In this document: positions 32,926-41,288 of the stretch, piece by piece
Layout: every line of letters starts with the position of its first letter
Position numbering within the stretch: the first letter of the stretch is position 1
Position numbers and translations under genes: made by a program
Notes under the pieces: model-generated
The model's input: the letters and a program-made list of their open reading frames with translations, nothing else
Told to the model about the DNA's origin: nothing
Database searches by the model: none
Origin: Holtermannia corniformis
Lineage: Eukaryota > Basidiomycota > Tremellomycetes > Holtermanniales
NCBI GenBank assembly: GCA_001599935.1
Contig: BCIJ01000004.1
Coordinates: 473,303-537,302, forward strand
Reading direction: 5' to 3'
DNA length: 64,000 nucleotides

Positions 32926-33363
32926 ATGCCTTCCGACACTCAGCAACAGCCTCCTGCCGACAACCTTGGTGGTAACACAACGGCCAGCCAGAGCCAAGGT
33001 GCCCGAAGTGGCACTCCTGCCGAGGCTGAAGACGAAGGGCGTCGCCGCAGCTTGCGTAGCAAGTCGCCCAGTGCTCGCACAGGTGGTGAGCGGGAGAAGG
33101 CTGATAAGGAGGCTGCCGTCAGGGAGAAGGCAGCCGCCGAGCGCAAGGCCACTGAGGAGAGGCGCAAAGAGGAAGCACGGACAGAGGCCAAGGCGCAAGA
33201 AGCGCAGAAGCTGAGGGATGCAGAGGCCAGGAGGACCCAGCAACAGGTGGAACTGGAAGAGGCGGAAGCAAAGGTTGCGGCATTGCGCAAGAGCTTGAGT
33301 GAGTCTGAGCGCAGTTTCGCCTCTGAGAGTTTCGTTTTGAGTCTGTGCATGCCGAATGGGTAG
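32926..33363 (+). CDS. Ngaro-like element ORF1, charged coiled-coil protein
   Basis: MPSDTQQQPPADNLGGNTTA from 32926, followed by an Arg/Ser region (RRRSLRSKSPSARTGGE) and a long Lys/Glu/Ala helix (about residues 45-130). Related to the ORF at 63371, with the same start context (AAGCTTGACCACCATG), so this is the element's own first ORF and not a host gene. It ends soon after SLSESERSF; the true 3' end may lie beyond a splice. Probably a structural or nucleic-acid-packaging protein. Confidence 0.6.
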   Translation: MPSDTQQQPPADNLGGNTTASQSQGARSGTPAEAEDEGRRRSLRSKSPSARTGGEREKADKEAAVREKAAAERKATEERRKEEARTEAKAQEAQKLRDAEARRTQQQVELEEAEAKVAALRKSLSESERSFASESFVLSLCMPNG

Positions 33364-33454
33364 GTCCGTGCTGAGTGGCAGGCGACATTGTGCATGCACC
33401 AGTACCGTCAAGTTTCCTTGCCCAGTTGCCTGATTCTCAGTTGCCCCAATTCTC

Positions 33455-33610
33455 TACTCGCTGACTCTCCATCCGCTACGACTCTCCATTTCCCCCTTTG
33501 CCACAAGTCTCCATTCGCCACAAGTCTCCATTCGCCATAATTCTCCAGTCGCCATAATTCTCCATTCGCAATGATGCGCCATTCACAATGATTCTCTACC
33601 AGCCATTCTC
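33455..33610 (+). repeat. Short tandem repeats in the element's spacer
   Basis: Degenerate units of about 17-20 bp around the core CTCCATTCGCCA(C/T)AA follow each other between ORF1 and the Gag-like ORF. Confidence 0.7.
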
Positions 33611-33766
33611 CCATAATGCTCCACATTCGCCCACGCTCACACTGATACATTCAGCAGAGTACTCGCCCAATGCTCCGTCCCGCCCACACCCTCAGAGTTG
33701 ATTGCCCAGTCGCCCTCAATGTATTGTGCTGCCACTTGCCCAGCCTAGCCTTATACTATCACCTCC

Positions 33767-34912
33767 ATGGCCGTTGACACGCGCGCAGACATTACCTCTG
33801 ATGTGGAGATTGCATCCACACCCGCCCCCCCTCCCGCCACTGAGAAAGCGCGCGCCTCCCCCACAGAGGCCAACCCTGCCAGTGAGGCAGCCGATCCCAT
33901 GTCTTTGGCGGCAGAACTGGCACCAGCATCTCGCGCGTTTTATGCGGACGAATTTGCGAAGGCCCCCCCCACCCGTACCCACGCAGTCCCAGCCACATAC
34001 CCNGCAACAATGGTGGCAGCAGAGCCTATCGCGAGGGTGACTAACCCAATAAAGGGTTTCCACTCGTCAGCCACCGCCATCCGTCCAGCGCAGAGCATCC
34101 TGAGAAAGCTGGAGCGCAACGAATTNGTAGGCTGGGATGCCTTCACCCCGCGCGGTCGCCTGGAAGGCGACACCTCCACATCAATGATGTTCCAAGACGG
34201 CAGCCTGGTGGTGAACCAGGCAAAAGGGGTAAGCTTNGCAAAGGAGCGGGCCCTNCACGACCTCGAGTGGCTCAGTGCTGGCCGTGCATGGGTGGAGGCT
34301 TGCCGCCATGCACGGGTGGATCCCGCTCGGGTGGAAGCCAACAGCAACCATCTGCAGGTGCTGCAAGCACTGATGGACGGCAACCCCAATGCCACATTGG
34401 CGGTGCGGGAGTACTCTATGGACCAAAGGGCCAAGGCATCCACATGCGAATGGCACGACGTTGGCAGCCGCGACGAGAACTCCTGGCGTGACGCATACAT
34501 GAAGTANGGGCCGTCCTCAGGCTCCGGCTGGGTTGAAACCCATGCACACACTCCTCGCGGGCTGCGCCGAGCAGAGCCGACGTCGGGGTTTGAGGCTCAC
34601 GGCAGGGGTCGCGCTCTCCCTCGGCCCACAGGTTCGGGCTCTGTATGCTTCCGCTGCGGACTTGCTGGGCATTTGCCCTCGGCGTGTTCAGCAGCCATAA
34701 CGACGGCTGGACGCACTTGCATGCGCGTGGATACCTCGTCCAAGAACGGCAACCTCCTTCTCGATCCCGCGTCCAATCGCGCGATCTGCTTCAACTTCTC
34801 CGCCGCCCGAGGCTGTCACAACACAGGCTGCCGCTCTGTGCATGTCTGCTCGCTCTGTACCTCCCCCTCACACGGCGCCCACAACTGCCAGGTGCTGCCA
34901 CGCCGCGGTTAG
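33767..34912 (+). CDS. Ngaro-like element Gag-like protein with zinc knuckles
   Basis: From ATG 33767 (MAVDTRADITSDVEIASTPA) about 380 residues, with several ambiguous bases. Towards the C-terminus there is a CCHC knuckle, CFRCGLAGHLPSAC (CX2CX4HX4C), and then a second Cys/His cluster, CFNFSAARGCHNTGC...HVCSLC...HGAHNC, of the kind seen in Ngaro and DIRS Gag proteins. It likely packages element RNA. Stop TAG at 34910-34912 immediately precedes the RT frame, so RT may be made by readthrough or reinitiation. Confidence 0.75.
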   Translation: MAVDTRADITSDVEIASTPAPPPATEKARASPTEANPASEAADPMSLAAELAPASRAFYADEFAKAPPTRTHAVPATYXATMVAAEPIARVTNPIKGFHSSATAIRPAQSILRKLERNEXVGWDAFTPRGRLEGDTSTSMMFQDGSLVVNQAKGVSXAKERAXHDLEWLSAGRAWVEACRHARVDPARVEANSNHLQVLQALMDGNPNATLAVREYSMDQRAKASTCEWHDVGSRDENSWRDAYMKXGPSSGSGWVETHAHTPRGLRRAEPTSGFEAHGRGRALPRPTGSGSVCFRCGLAGHLPSACSAAITTAGRTCMRVDTSSKNGNLLLDPASNRAICFNFSAARGCHNTGCRSVHVCSLCTSPSHGAHNCQVLPRRG

Positions 34913-36628
34913 TTGGTCCCTCCCCATGTAGCCCTGTCTGAAGGCCATGCAGANGATCCCCGCTCCATTGTCACACCGCTGCTCAGTGCCGCACTAACAG
35001 AATTGCTGCACACACATAACCTGTGGGAGAAGCACGGCCATATTGCACGGCAGATCACCACTGGCTTTGATACCGGGGTGCCGCAATTCAGCGGTACCAC
35101 CATTCGTGACACAAATCACAGATCTGCGCTTAACCAGGACAGCTTTGTGACAGCCTACATTGCTGGCGAGCAGGCAGCTGGACGCCTGTCACAAGCCTTC
35201 GAGCCTGACGNACTGAGCTCTTTGATTGGACCATACCGCACATCTCCACTAGCAACAGTAGCNAAGCAGGGTGGNGCNGGNCTTCGGATGGTCCAGGACC
35301 TTTCNTTCCCAGTCAGCGCAAGACCGCACGCGTCTGTGAATAGCTTCATNGCAAGTGACGACTTTCCAACAGAGTGGAGCAGCTTCGCCGTGACAGCAAG
35401 AATGGTCGCCGCTTTACCGCCAAACTGCAAGGCAGCAACATTCGACATAGATGCTGCGTATCGCATTATACCTCTGCTGCCCTCCCAGCAGAACTGGTTT
35501 TGTATTGAATGGCAAGGCAAGGTGTACGTCGATCGCGCTCTGTGCTTTGGGTGCGCATCTAGTGCCGGTGTCTTTGGTGCGGTTGCAGACTGCATTGCAG
35601 ACCTTGCGAGGGCACAGGGATTTACGCGAGTGCTGAAGTGGGTAGACGACTTCATGGTCATCCGCACACCGGCAGAGATGTGGTCTGAGCATGACTTCAA
35701 GGCCGTCAGCAAGGCATTTGGGGTGCCTTGGAAGGACAGCAAGCAGCGCAACTTCGCCACAACACAGCGCTTTATCGGCCTGGATTGGGACCTAGGCGCA
35801 AAGACTGTCTCCATTCCCCAGGAGAAGCTCGACACCTTGGAGGCCACGATTCGGCAGTGGATGGAAGGCAGGACATACACAGCAGCGGAAGCGCAGTCCC
35901 TGCTAGGAAAGCTGGTGTACGTCGGCGGCGTGATCGACATCATACGGCCCTTCCTCCATGGACTTCGGAGCTTCTCCCAAACATTCAACCTTCCGTTCAT
36001 CCCGCGGCATATCCCGCGACCTGTCAAGAGCGACCTGCGCGTTGTCAGTACACTGCTCGCCCATTCAGGCAACGCAATGGCCCTACGGGAGCAAGCAGTC
36101 AGTGACGTAGGATGGTGGGGTGACGCAAGCACCTCCTGGGGCGTGGCAGCCTGCGCCAATGGCCATTGGGAAGCGTGGCAATGGACAGACAACTGGCGGT
36201 CCGTTGGAACAGGCTGCAACAGCCAGCGCAACATTGGCTGGGCTGAAGCAGTAGCTGTGGATCTAGGCTTACGCATTCTACTGGCAACAGGTTACTTGGT
36301 AGAGCACGAGCTTCCAAGCCGGCCCGTCCGCTCCTCAACACGCATCCTGGTGCGGTCAGACAATGCAGGAGTAGTGCAGATCCTGCAGCGCGGCCGCGCG
36401 CGCGAGCCCAAGACAAACGAGGTCCTCAAGGCCATTACGCTCATCCTCGCACGCACAGGCCGCAGTCTGGAACCGGTACACACACCTGGTATCAGCAACA
36501 TTGCGGACGACCTCTCACGCGGCAAGTTGGGCGCATTCACAGAAGTCCATGGCCAGACGTACAAGCGGATATCTGTGACACCACCCAGCTATCTTGCCCA
36601 GCTCGTACAACCTGCTTCCCCTTCGTGA
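34913..36628 (+). CDS. Reverse transcriptase-RNase H of the Ngaro-like element
   Basis: Continuous frame after the Gag stop; no ATG near its start, so the 5' limit is that of the open frame. RT signatures: FDIDAAYRIIPLLPSQQNWF, then LCFGCASSAGVFGAVADCIA, then VLKWVDDFMVIRTP with the catalytic DD, followed by GLDWDLGAKTVSIPQEKL. The RNase H part has WWGDASTSWGVAACANGHWE, AEAVAVDLGLRILLA and VRSDNAGVVQILQRGRAR, ending with NIADDLSRGKLGAF. These are DIRS/Ngaro-type RT and RNase H. About ten ambiguous bases, no certain stop or frameshift, so it may be functional. Confidence 0.9.
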   Translation: MVPPHVALSEGHAXDPRSIVTPLLSAALTELLHTHNLWEKHGHIARQITTGFDTGVPQFSGTTIRDTNHRSALNQDSFVTAYIAGEQAAGRLSQAFEPDXLSSLIGPYRTSPLATVXKQGXXXLRMVQDLXFPVSARPHASVNSFXASDDFPTEWSSFAVTARMVAALPPNCKAATFDIDAAYRIIPLLPSQQNWFCIEWQGKVYVDRALCFGCASSAGVFGAVADCIADLARAQGFTRVLKWVDDFMVIRTPAEMWSEHDFKAVSKAFGVPWKDSKQRNFATTQRFIGLDWDLGAKTVSIPQEKLDTLEATIRQWMEGRTYTAAEAQSLLGKLVYVGGVIDIIRPFLHGLRSFSQTFNLPFIPRHIPRPVKSDLRVVSTLLAHSGNAMALREQAVSDVGWWGDASTSWGVAACANGHWEAWQWTDNWRSVGTGCNSQRNIGWAEAVAVDLGLRILLATGYLVEHELPSRPVRSSTRILVRSDNAGVVQILQRGRAREPKTNEVLKAITLILARTGRSLEPVHTPGISNIADDLSRGKLGAFTEVHGQTYKRISVTPPSYLAQLVQPASPS

Positions 36629-36630
36629 TC

Positions 36631-37851
36631 ATGTACCCTGGCAACCCTGGCGGACCTAATCGCACTGTACAGTATCCAGACAACCTTNTCCTTCGACCAT
36701 CACCCCTTCGCCCGCCATGCCCCTCCGATCGCCGAATTTACGAGTGGCGAGGTGTACTTGAAGCCCCGCGGATTCCACCTACACATCCCCATCTGGCCAG
36801 AACACGGCAGATAGCATTGACTGCATCATTGGCAGATGGACGAGCATATGGTTCTGCACTGCGCAAATTCCACATCTTCTGCGACATCTTCACCATATCA
36901 GAACAAGCTCGCCTACCTGCAGCCCCAGAGCTCCTCCGCGACTTTGTTGGCTGGGCTGCGACCGAGCCGGACCCTTGGGACCCCCACCTGGCAACAGGCA
37001 TCCCCTTCGAGACAGTGAGCGCAACCACTGCGCAGTCTTACCTGTCTGGGATTCGGGCGTGGCACATTGCCCAAGGATTCCCTGCTCCACTGTCTACGTC
37101 AGACTGGGACACACTGCGGTGGGATCTCCGCGGACTGGCAAGAGTCCAAGCTGGGGCCCGCGCAAAACCACCCAGACCGCCCGTGACACTGGGGATGCTG
37201 CGCGAAGTGGGACAATTCCTGAGCAGCTTGCCAGGTGGGTTGGGCAAGCCACGGACCGCGGCCATCTGGGCAGTGGCGTGCTGTGCATTCTTTGGCCTGA
37301 TGCGCTTGGGTGAGTGCACAACTCGCAATTTCCGNAGATTCAAGGACCCCGAGCGGCGTCACGCCCAAATGGACCTGGTGGATCGAAATGGCGAACCNTT
37401 GGCTACCATTACGCTGCCTCAATGNAAGACATCNACCCCAGGCAAGCTNGGCGAGTTTGCAATTACACTTGTGCGGCAAGACCCTGCAGTCTGCCCAATT
37501 GCGGCGCTGCGCAACATGGTGGCAATGAATCCTGCCCCAGCAGACTCGCCTTTATTTGCCTTCAACACCAACAAGGGCGGCCAACAGACCATCAAGCGNG
37601 AGGACNTTTTACAGACCTTTCAGCGCGCGCTGCCCAGAGACCAATATGAGAGGGTCTTCGGCCATAGCTTCCGCATTGGAGGTGCCTCGTTCTTCCTAGG
37701 CTGCGGCGTAACTCCTGAGACAGTACGCCTACTGGGACGGTGGCAGTCAATTGCATTCCAGGTTTACCTCCGCAGCCTACAAGAAATGGCGAACACACAC
37801 TTGGCCATGCGCGCTCAGCCTTTACCGGAGATAGTCATCAACGCTGAATAA
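36631..37851 (+). CDS. Tyrosine recombinase of the Ngaro-like element
   Basis: Begins MYPGNPGGPNRTVQYPDN at an ATG two bases after the RT stop. N-terminal SAM-like core-binding region: LADGRAYGSALRKFHIFCDI. Catalytic residues of the tyrosine recombinase fold: Arg in FFGLMRLGE, H-x-x-R in HSFRIGGASFF, Trp/His in LLGRWQS, and the nucleophile Tyr in AFQVYLRSL. It would integrate the circular cDNA without target duplication. Stop TAA at 37849-37851, then B1. No methyltransferase or hydrolase ORF follows. Several ambiguous bases. Confidence 0.9.
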   Translation: MYPGNPGGPNRTVQYPDNLXLRPSPLRPPCPSDRRIYEWRGVLEAPRIPPTHPHLARTRQIALTASLADGRAYGSALRKFHIFCDIFTISEQARLPAAPELLRDFVGWAATEPDPWDPHLATGIPFETVSATTAQSYLSGIRAWHIAQGFPAPLSTSDWDTLRWDLRGLARVQAGARAKPPRPPVTLGMLREVGQFLSSLPGGLGKPRTAAIWAVACCAFFGLMRLGECTTRNFXRFKDPERRHAQMDLVDRNGEXLATITLPQXKTXTPGKXGEFAITLVRQDPAVCPIAALRNMVAMNPAPADSPLFAFNTNKGGQQTIKXEDXLQTFQRALPRDQYERVFGHSFRIGGASFFLGCGVTPETVRLLGRWQSIAFQVYLRSLQEMANTHLAMRAQPLPEIVINAE

Positions 37852-37913
37852 GCCGGTGTTGGGGACGCCGCCGCTCAGCCAGCCGCTGCACCTGGCAGGC
37901 TTGGCGTGGGTGG

Positions 37914-38000
37914 GGAGCGCCTGGCCGTGCGGCGGCGAGTGTCCAGTTAAAGCCCAACACCTAGGCTCCGCTCACGAGAGACGACGCGCGGCGAGTTGCA
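37914..38000 (+). repeat. Split direct repeat B1
   Basis: 87 bp identical by eye to 38522-38608 (B2); abuts A2, forming the B1-A2 junction expected from a circular intermediate. Confidence 0.85.
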
Positions 38001-38125
38001 AGGAAAGGATCACGCGCAGCCTGCGGAGCTATGATCCACGGTGCAACGAGACAGCTGAGGCGGCAGTGCAGACAGTGCTCGAGCTCACGCTCGAGCTCAC
38101 CACTGCCGCCGAACGAACANTTGCA
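38000..38125 (+). repeat. Split direct repeat A2
   Basis: Second copy of A1, with two ambiguous bases near its end (38120 and 38126). Confidence 0.85.
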
Positions 38126-38521
38126 NCCCTCCCGCCACACCCAAAGTTGTCATGTGATCATGGATTAACTTTTAATATTAATTTTATTTGAAAAAAAAAA
38201 AAAAAAAAAGCGGAAGCAAACAGACCAAACTTTTGAGGATGCCTTCGTCCGCCTCCATCTCCTTTCTACAACCACATCCCTACCCTACGTCTCGAGGTAC
38301 TGGGTTCCCCAGGCCTTGGGCTTAGACTACTGGGTTCCCCAGGGTCGAAGCTGACGTCTCCTCTTGCTCTCTACCGCTTGCCTCGCTACCACCACTCGTA
38401 CCTCATCTAAGACACTCACTGTAGCCCAGTAGGGGCGTCGTAATGCCAAAATTTTCACTGTAGTTAGATATCACAACAGCGTAGTCTCAGTGAGCAGAGT
38501 CAAATCACTCCCGCCCGCCCA
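38126..38521. other. AT-rich, poly(A)-bearing segment between A2 and B2
   Basis: Contains an AT-rich stretch ending in a run of about 19 A near 38191-38209, and two direct copies of CTACTGGGTTCCCCAGG near 38298-38343. Not expected in a plain Ngaro repeat array; origin unknown. No ORF. Confidence 0.5.
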
Positions 38522-38608
38522 GGAGCGCCTGGCCGTGCGGCGGCGAGTGTCCAGTTAAAGCCCAACACCTAGGCTCCGCTCACGAGAGACGACGCGCGGC
38601 GAGTTGCA
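38522..38608 (+). repeat. Split direct repeat B2 (right end of element)
   Basis: Matches B1 over 87 bp and ends GAGTTGCA, 99 bp before the BET4 start codon. Confidence 0.85.
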
Positions 38609-38707
38609 CGGCTGCTAGAACGTCTAGCAAATACCTCACATCGTCAGTCCGATGACCTTCGCCTAGATGACTGTCTGTTGCAGTCTTCAGCGTGAAAGCG
38701 ACTCATC

Positions 38708-40084
38708 ATGGTGAGTAGGCCGCAAGTACAGATAGCAAAGGCTGATTAGCTGTCTTGCGCAGCATGGTGTCAAGAGATCTCGGCTGTCAGCTCAGCAGCT
38801 CGAGGCTAAACTCGCAAAGGAGGCCAGCAAGATTGCGAGTTACAAGCAGGCCGAAGAGGCAGCCATGACCAAGGTGGGCTGCAATGGTCAGATCTGCTAT
38901 CATGCGGCTGACAACGACTCCCTCTCCAGTTGAAAGTACGGGAATACACGGCCGAGGCACTCGCGGCGACCACCGCTCTACTCGACTTGAACCCAGAGTA
39001 CTACACCGTGTGGAACTACCGCCGTACCATCCTGGTCCAAGGCATCTTTCCATCTCTGTAGGCGCTCCCATCAACCGTCGAACCGCAGCAGCCTTACGCA
39101 GCCACAGCACTCCTACCGAAGTCACCGCCACCCTCGCCAACGACCTCAAGCTCACGACGTTTTACCTCAAACAGCACCCGAAAGTCTACTGGATCTGGAA
39201 CCACCGCCGCTGGTGTCTAGAAAATGTACCTCTTGGTCCAGACGATACCGAGAGATGGCGAAACGAGTTTTGGACAAAAGAGCTCAAACTCGTAGAGTCC
39301 ATGCTGGATGCCGACGCGCGCAACTGTGCGTCGTAGCTGCAACCAGCAACCACTGATCAACGCCATAGTCCAAGCATGGAACTATCGCCGGTATATCCTC
39401 GCATCCCTCCCGGCTTCCTTCACACCGGTCCGGACCCCTCAAGACGAGCTCAAGTACACAACCAAGAAGATTGAGGCCAACTTTTCCAATTTCTCAGCTT
39501 GGCATCAGCGGACGAAAGTCTTGGGTGGGCTCTGGGGGTCACTGGATGCTGAAACGGTTAATTCGGAGAAGGCCAAGGGTGAGTCGGGCCGAGGAGCGGA
39601 GAACGAGCTGATTGGCCATGTCAGAGTTCGAGCTCGTGACGCAGGCGTTATGGACTGATCCAGGCGATCAGAGTGGGTGGCTATATCATCGCTGGCTGAT
39701 TGGGAACGGTGAGACCCGTATGCAGAGGCTGCGAGAGGAACTGAAATCAGCCCAGGGTCCGACATCGCAACGTTACGCAAAGAGGTCAACAATATCAAGG
39801 AACTGCTAGAAGCGGAGCCCGATGCCCGATGTGCGTCCCTTCGAGTTCAGTCTACCATAGCACGCGACTGACCATCCACAGGGCCCCTCGTCGCGCTCTC
39901 GCAATATGGTCTCAAGATCGCTCGACACGGCGAGACGTCGACGGAAGAAGCTAGACAGTGGACGGCGGACGTCAAGCGCTGGCTGAAGGACCTGGAACGG
40001 ATAGACGTGGATCGTAAGGAGCGGTATCGAGAACTAGGTGGGTTGCTGGCTGGCATGATTGGATTCGGTGTTGATGATGCGTAG
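38708..40084 (+). CDS. BET4: Rab geranylgeranyltransferase alpha subunit
   Basis: ATG at 38708 is followed at once by an intron (GTGAGT...CAG), then HGVKRSRLSAQQLEAKLAKE. Prenyltransferase alpha repeats are clear: LDLNPEYYTVWNYRRTIL, KQHPKVYWIWNHRRWCLENV, VQAWNYRRYILASLP, SNFSAWHQRTKVLGGL and DQSGWLYHRWLIGNG. The protein ends YRELGGLLAGMIGFGVDDA. With Bet2 and the Rab escort protein it attaches geranylgeranyl groups to the C-terminal cysteines of Rab GTPases. The promoter is short because the Ngaro-like element ends only 99 bp upstream. Confidence 0.93.
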
Positions 40085-40767
40085 CTAGCGAACTCTGATG
40101 TACGGTAATGACAACGATCATTCACTGCCATCTATAGATCAGCATCACCCGTAGCAGTTGTGCGTGTTTGTACTTATCCACAGCACCACTATCTCAATCT
40201 GCCCATCACTGGTCGGTTCCCTTCGCTCGCGACGAGTCGCAGTCTTGCGTTGGTGATGTATACGGTCTAGTTTGCCCGAGGCTTTCATACTTTATCGTGC
40301 TCGAGGAACGGATGTCATCGGGGATATCTTCAGACAGCGCTCTGTGCGCTGCCAGCGCACCTGCTTGGTCTGACAGGCCGATCTGTACTTGTACGAGCAG
40401 TGGACTCGTTCAGCAGCATACAAAGGATCAGCACTCCCTTGTTGTGCCTCGGAAAACCCAACACCTGTAAGGAGATCAGCGAGCGCAAGCGATGCGATGC
40501 AGTTGGAGCGCAAGTGACCGCGCACCGACCTGTGCTTCTTTGCGGGAAGATGTAAGAGCGACTAAACGAGATTGCAGACGTTTGGTGATGAGAAGAACAA
40601 GGCGTTACTCATGATCGCAGTTTGGTCACACAGCGATCTGAGAAGGCCTCTCTAGTTCAGAGTTCGTATGGGCTGCACCTTGGATTACGAGTCTTGCTTA
40701 GCTCTCGATGTGCGGGAAACTGCAGCAAGTGCAGATGGTGCATGCATCGGCTACTATCATGGGCAAC
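40085..40767. other. Spacer
   Basis: 3' of BET4. No coding or RNA gene recognised; a run of C at about 40795-40804 lies just beyond, inside the next ORF. Confidence 0.35.
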
Positions 40768-41016
40768 TCAGATCTGCTCAGGCTCTTCCGACGCCCCCCC
40801 CCCCGTCTCTGGGTCGTTTGAGCGCTGCTCGCGTGCTTCAAGCCAATTGCCGTCCGGTACGCTATCCCGCCTTCCAACCCAGGAAGTGCCGGAAGATTTG
40901 AAAGCAGGGATAACGTATCTAGCTTGTGCAGCGGGCGCACCTTCGCGCCTGTGTGGCGGAACGTATGCCGACGCCGTAGAGTCAGTACTGAGTTGACGCG
41001 AGGGTGAAGTGGACAT
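40768..41016 (-). CDS. Small protein with a Ded1-like AYVPPHRR motif (82 aa, uncertain)
   Basis: Open frame from ATG 41016: MSTSPSRQLSTDSTASAYVP then PPHRREGAPAAQARYVIPAF, TSWVGRRDSVPDGNWLEARE, ending GGASEEPEQI. The AYVPPH[LR]R string is common in the disordered N-termini of Ded1-type helicases and other translation factors, which suggests either a small translation-related protein or a relic. A poly-G/poly-C tract near the 3' end makes sequence error possible. Confidence 0.4.
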   Translation of the reverse strand: MSTSPSRQLSTDSTASAYVPPHRREGAPAAQARYVIPAFKSSGTSWVGRRDSVPDGNWLEAREQRSNDPETGGGASEEPEQI

Positions 41017-41288
41017 TTTTGCTGGACGCCAGAAAGCAGTCGCATTGCGAAAGGCTTTATGCGGTGGCGGAGTCTGCGCTGTGAGCACAGGTACAATGGA
41101 GAACGGAGTAGGGCAATAGCTCCGCCTCAGCGGTCAGCGTAGGGCGCTCCACCTCGAGGAAGGCGATAGCAATGTACTGGCATGACCAGTGTGAGTAAGA
41201 AGTCGATACATCTCGCAAGCGCAAAACGGATGCCTTCGATCTCTGCAGTCTATAGGGGTGGGGGTTGAGGGCGTACGGCAAGCAGACT

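Larger units (their letters stand above)
32777..38608 (+). mobile_element. Ngaro-like tyrosine-recombinase retrotransposon (DIRS order)
   Basis: Encodes a coiled-coil ORF, a Gag-like zinc-knuckle protein, RT-RNase H and a tyrosine recombinase, and carries split direct repeats: A1 32777-32902, B1 37914-38000, A2 38000-38125, B2 38522-38608. A1/A2 are 126 bp and B1/B2 87 bp, each pair nearly identical. No methyltransferase domain follows the recombinase, which argues for Ngaro rather than DIRS1. A 396-bp AT-rich/poly(A)-bearing segment separates A2 from B2. The element sits between the divergent WBP4-like and BET4 genes. Confidence 0.9.

Noticed and set aside
35155..36276. Long minus-strand frame in the Ngaro-like element
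   Set aside because: Antisense of the RT-RNase H region, whose catalytic motifs read on the plus strand.
38000..38125. A1/A2 repeats as ordinary LTRs
   Set aside because: They lack TG...CA ends and a target duplication, and are paired with the separate B1/B2 repeats; with the tyrosine recombinase this fits Ngaro split repeats.
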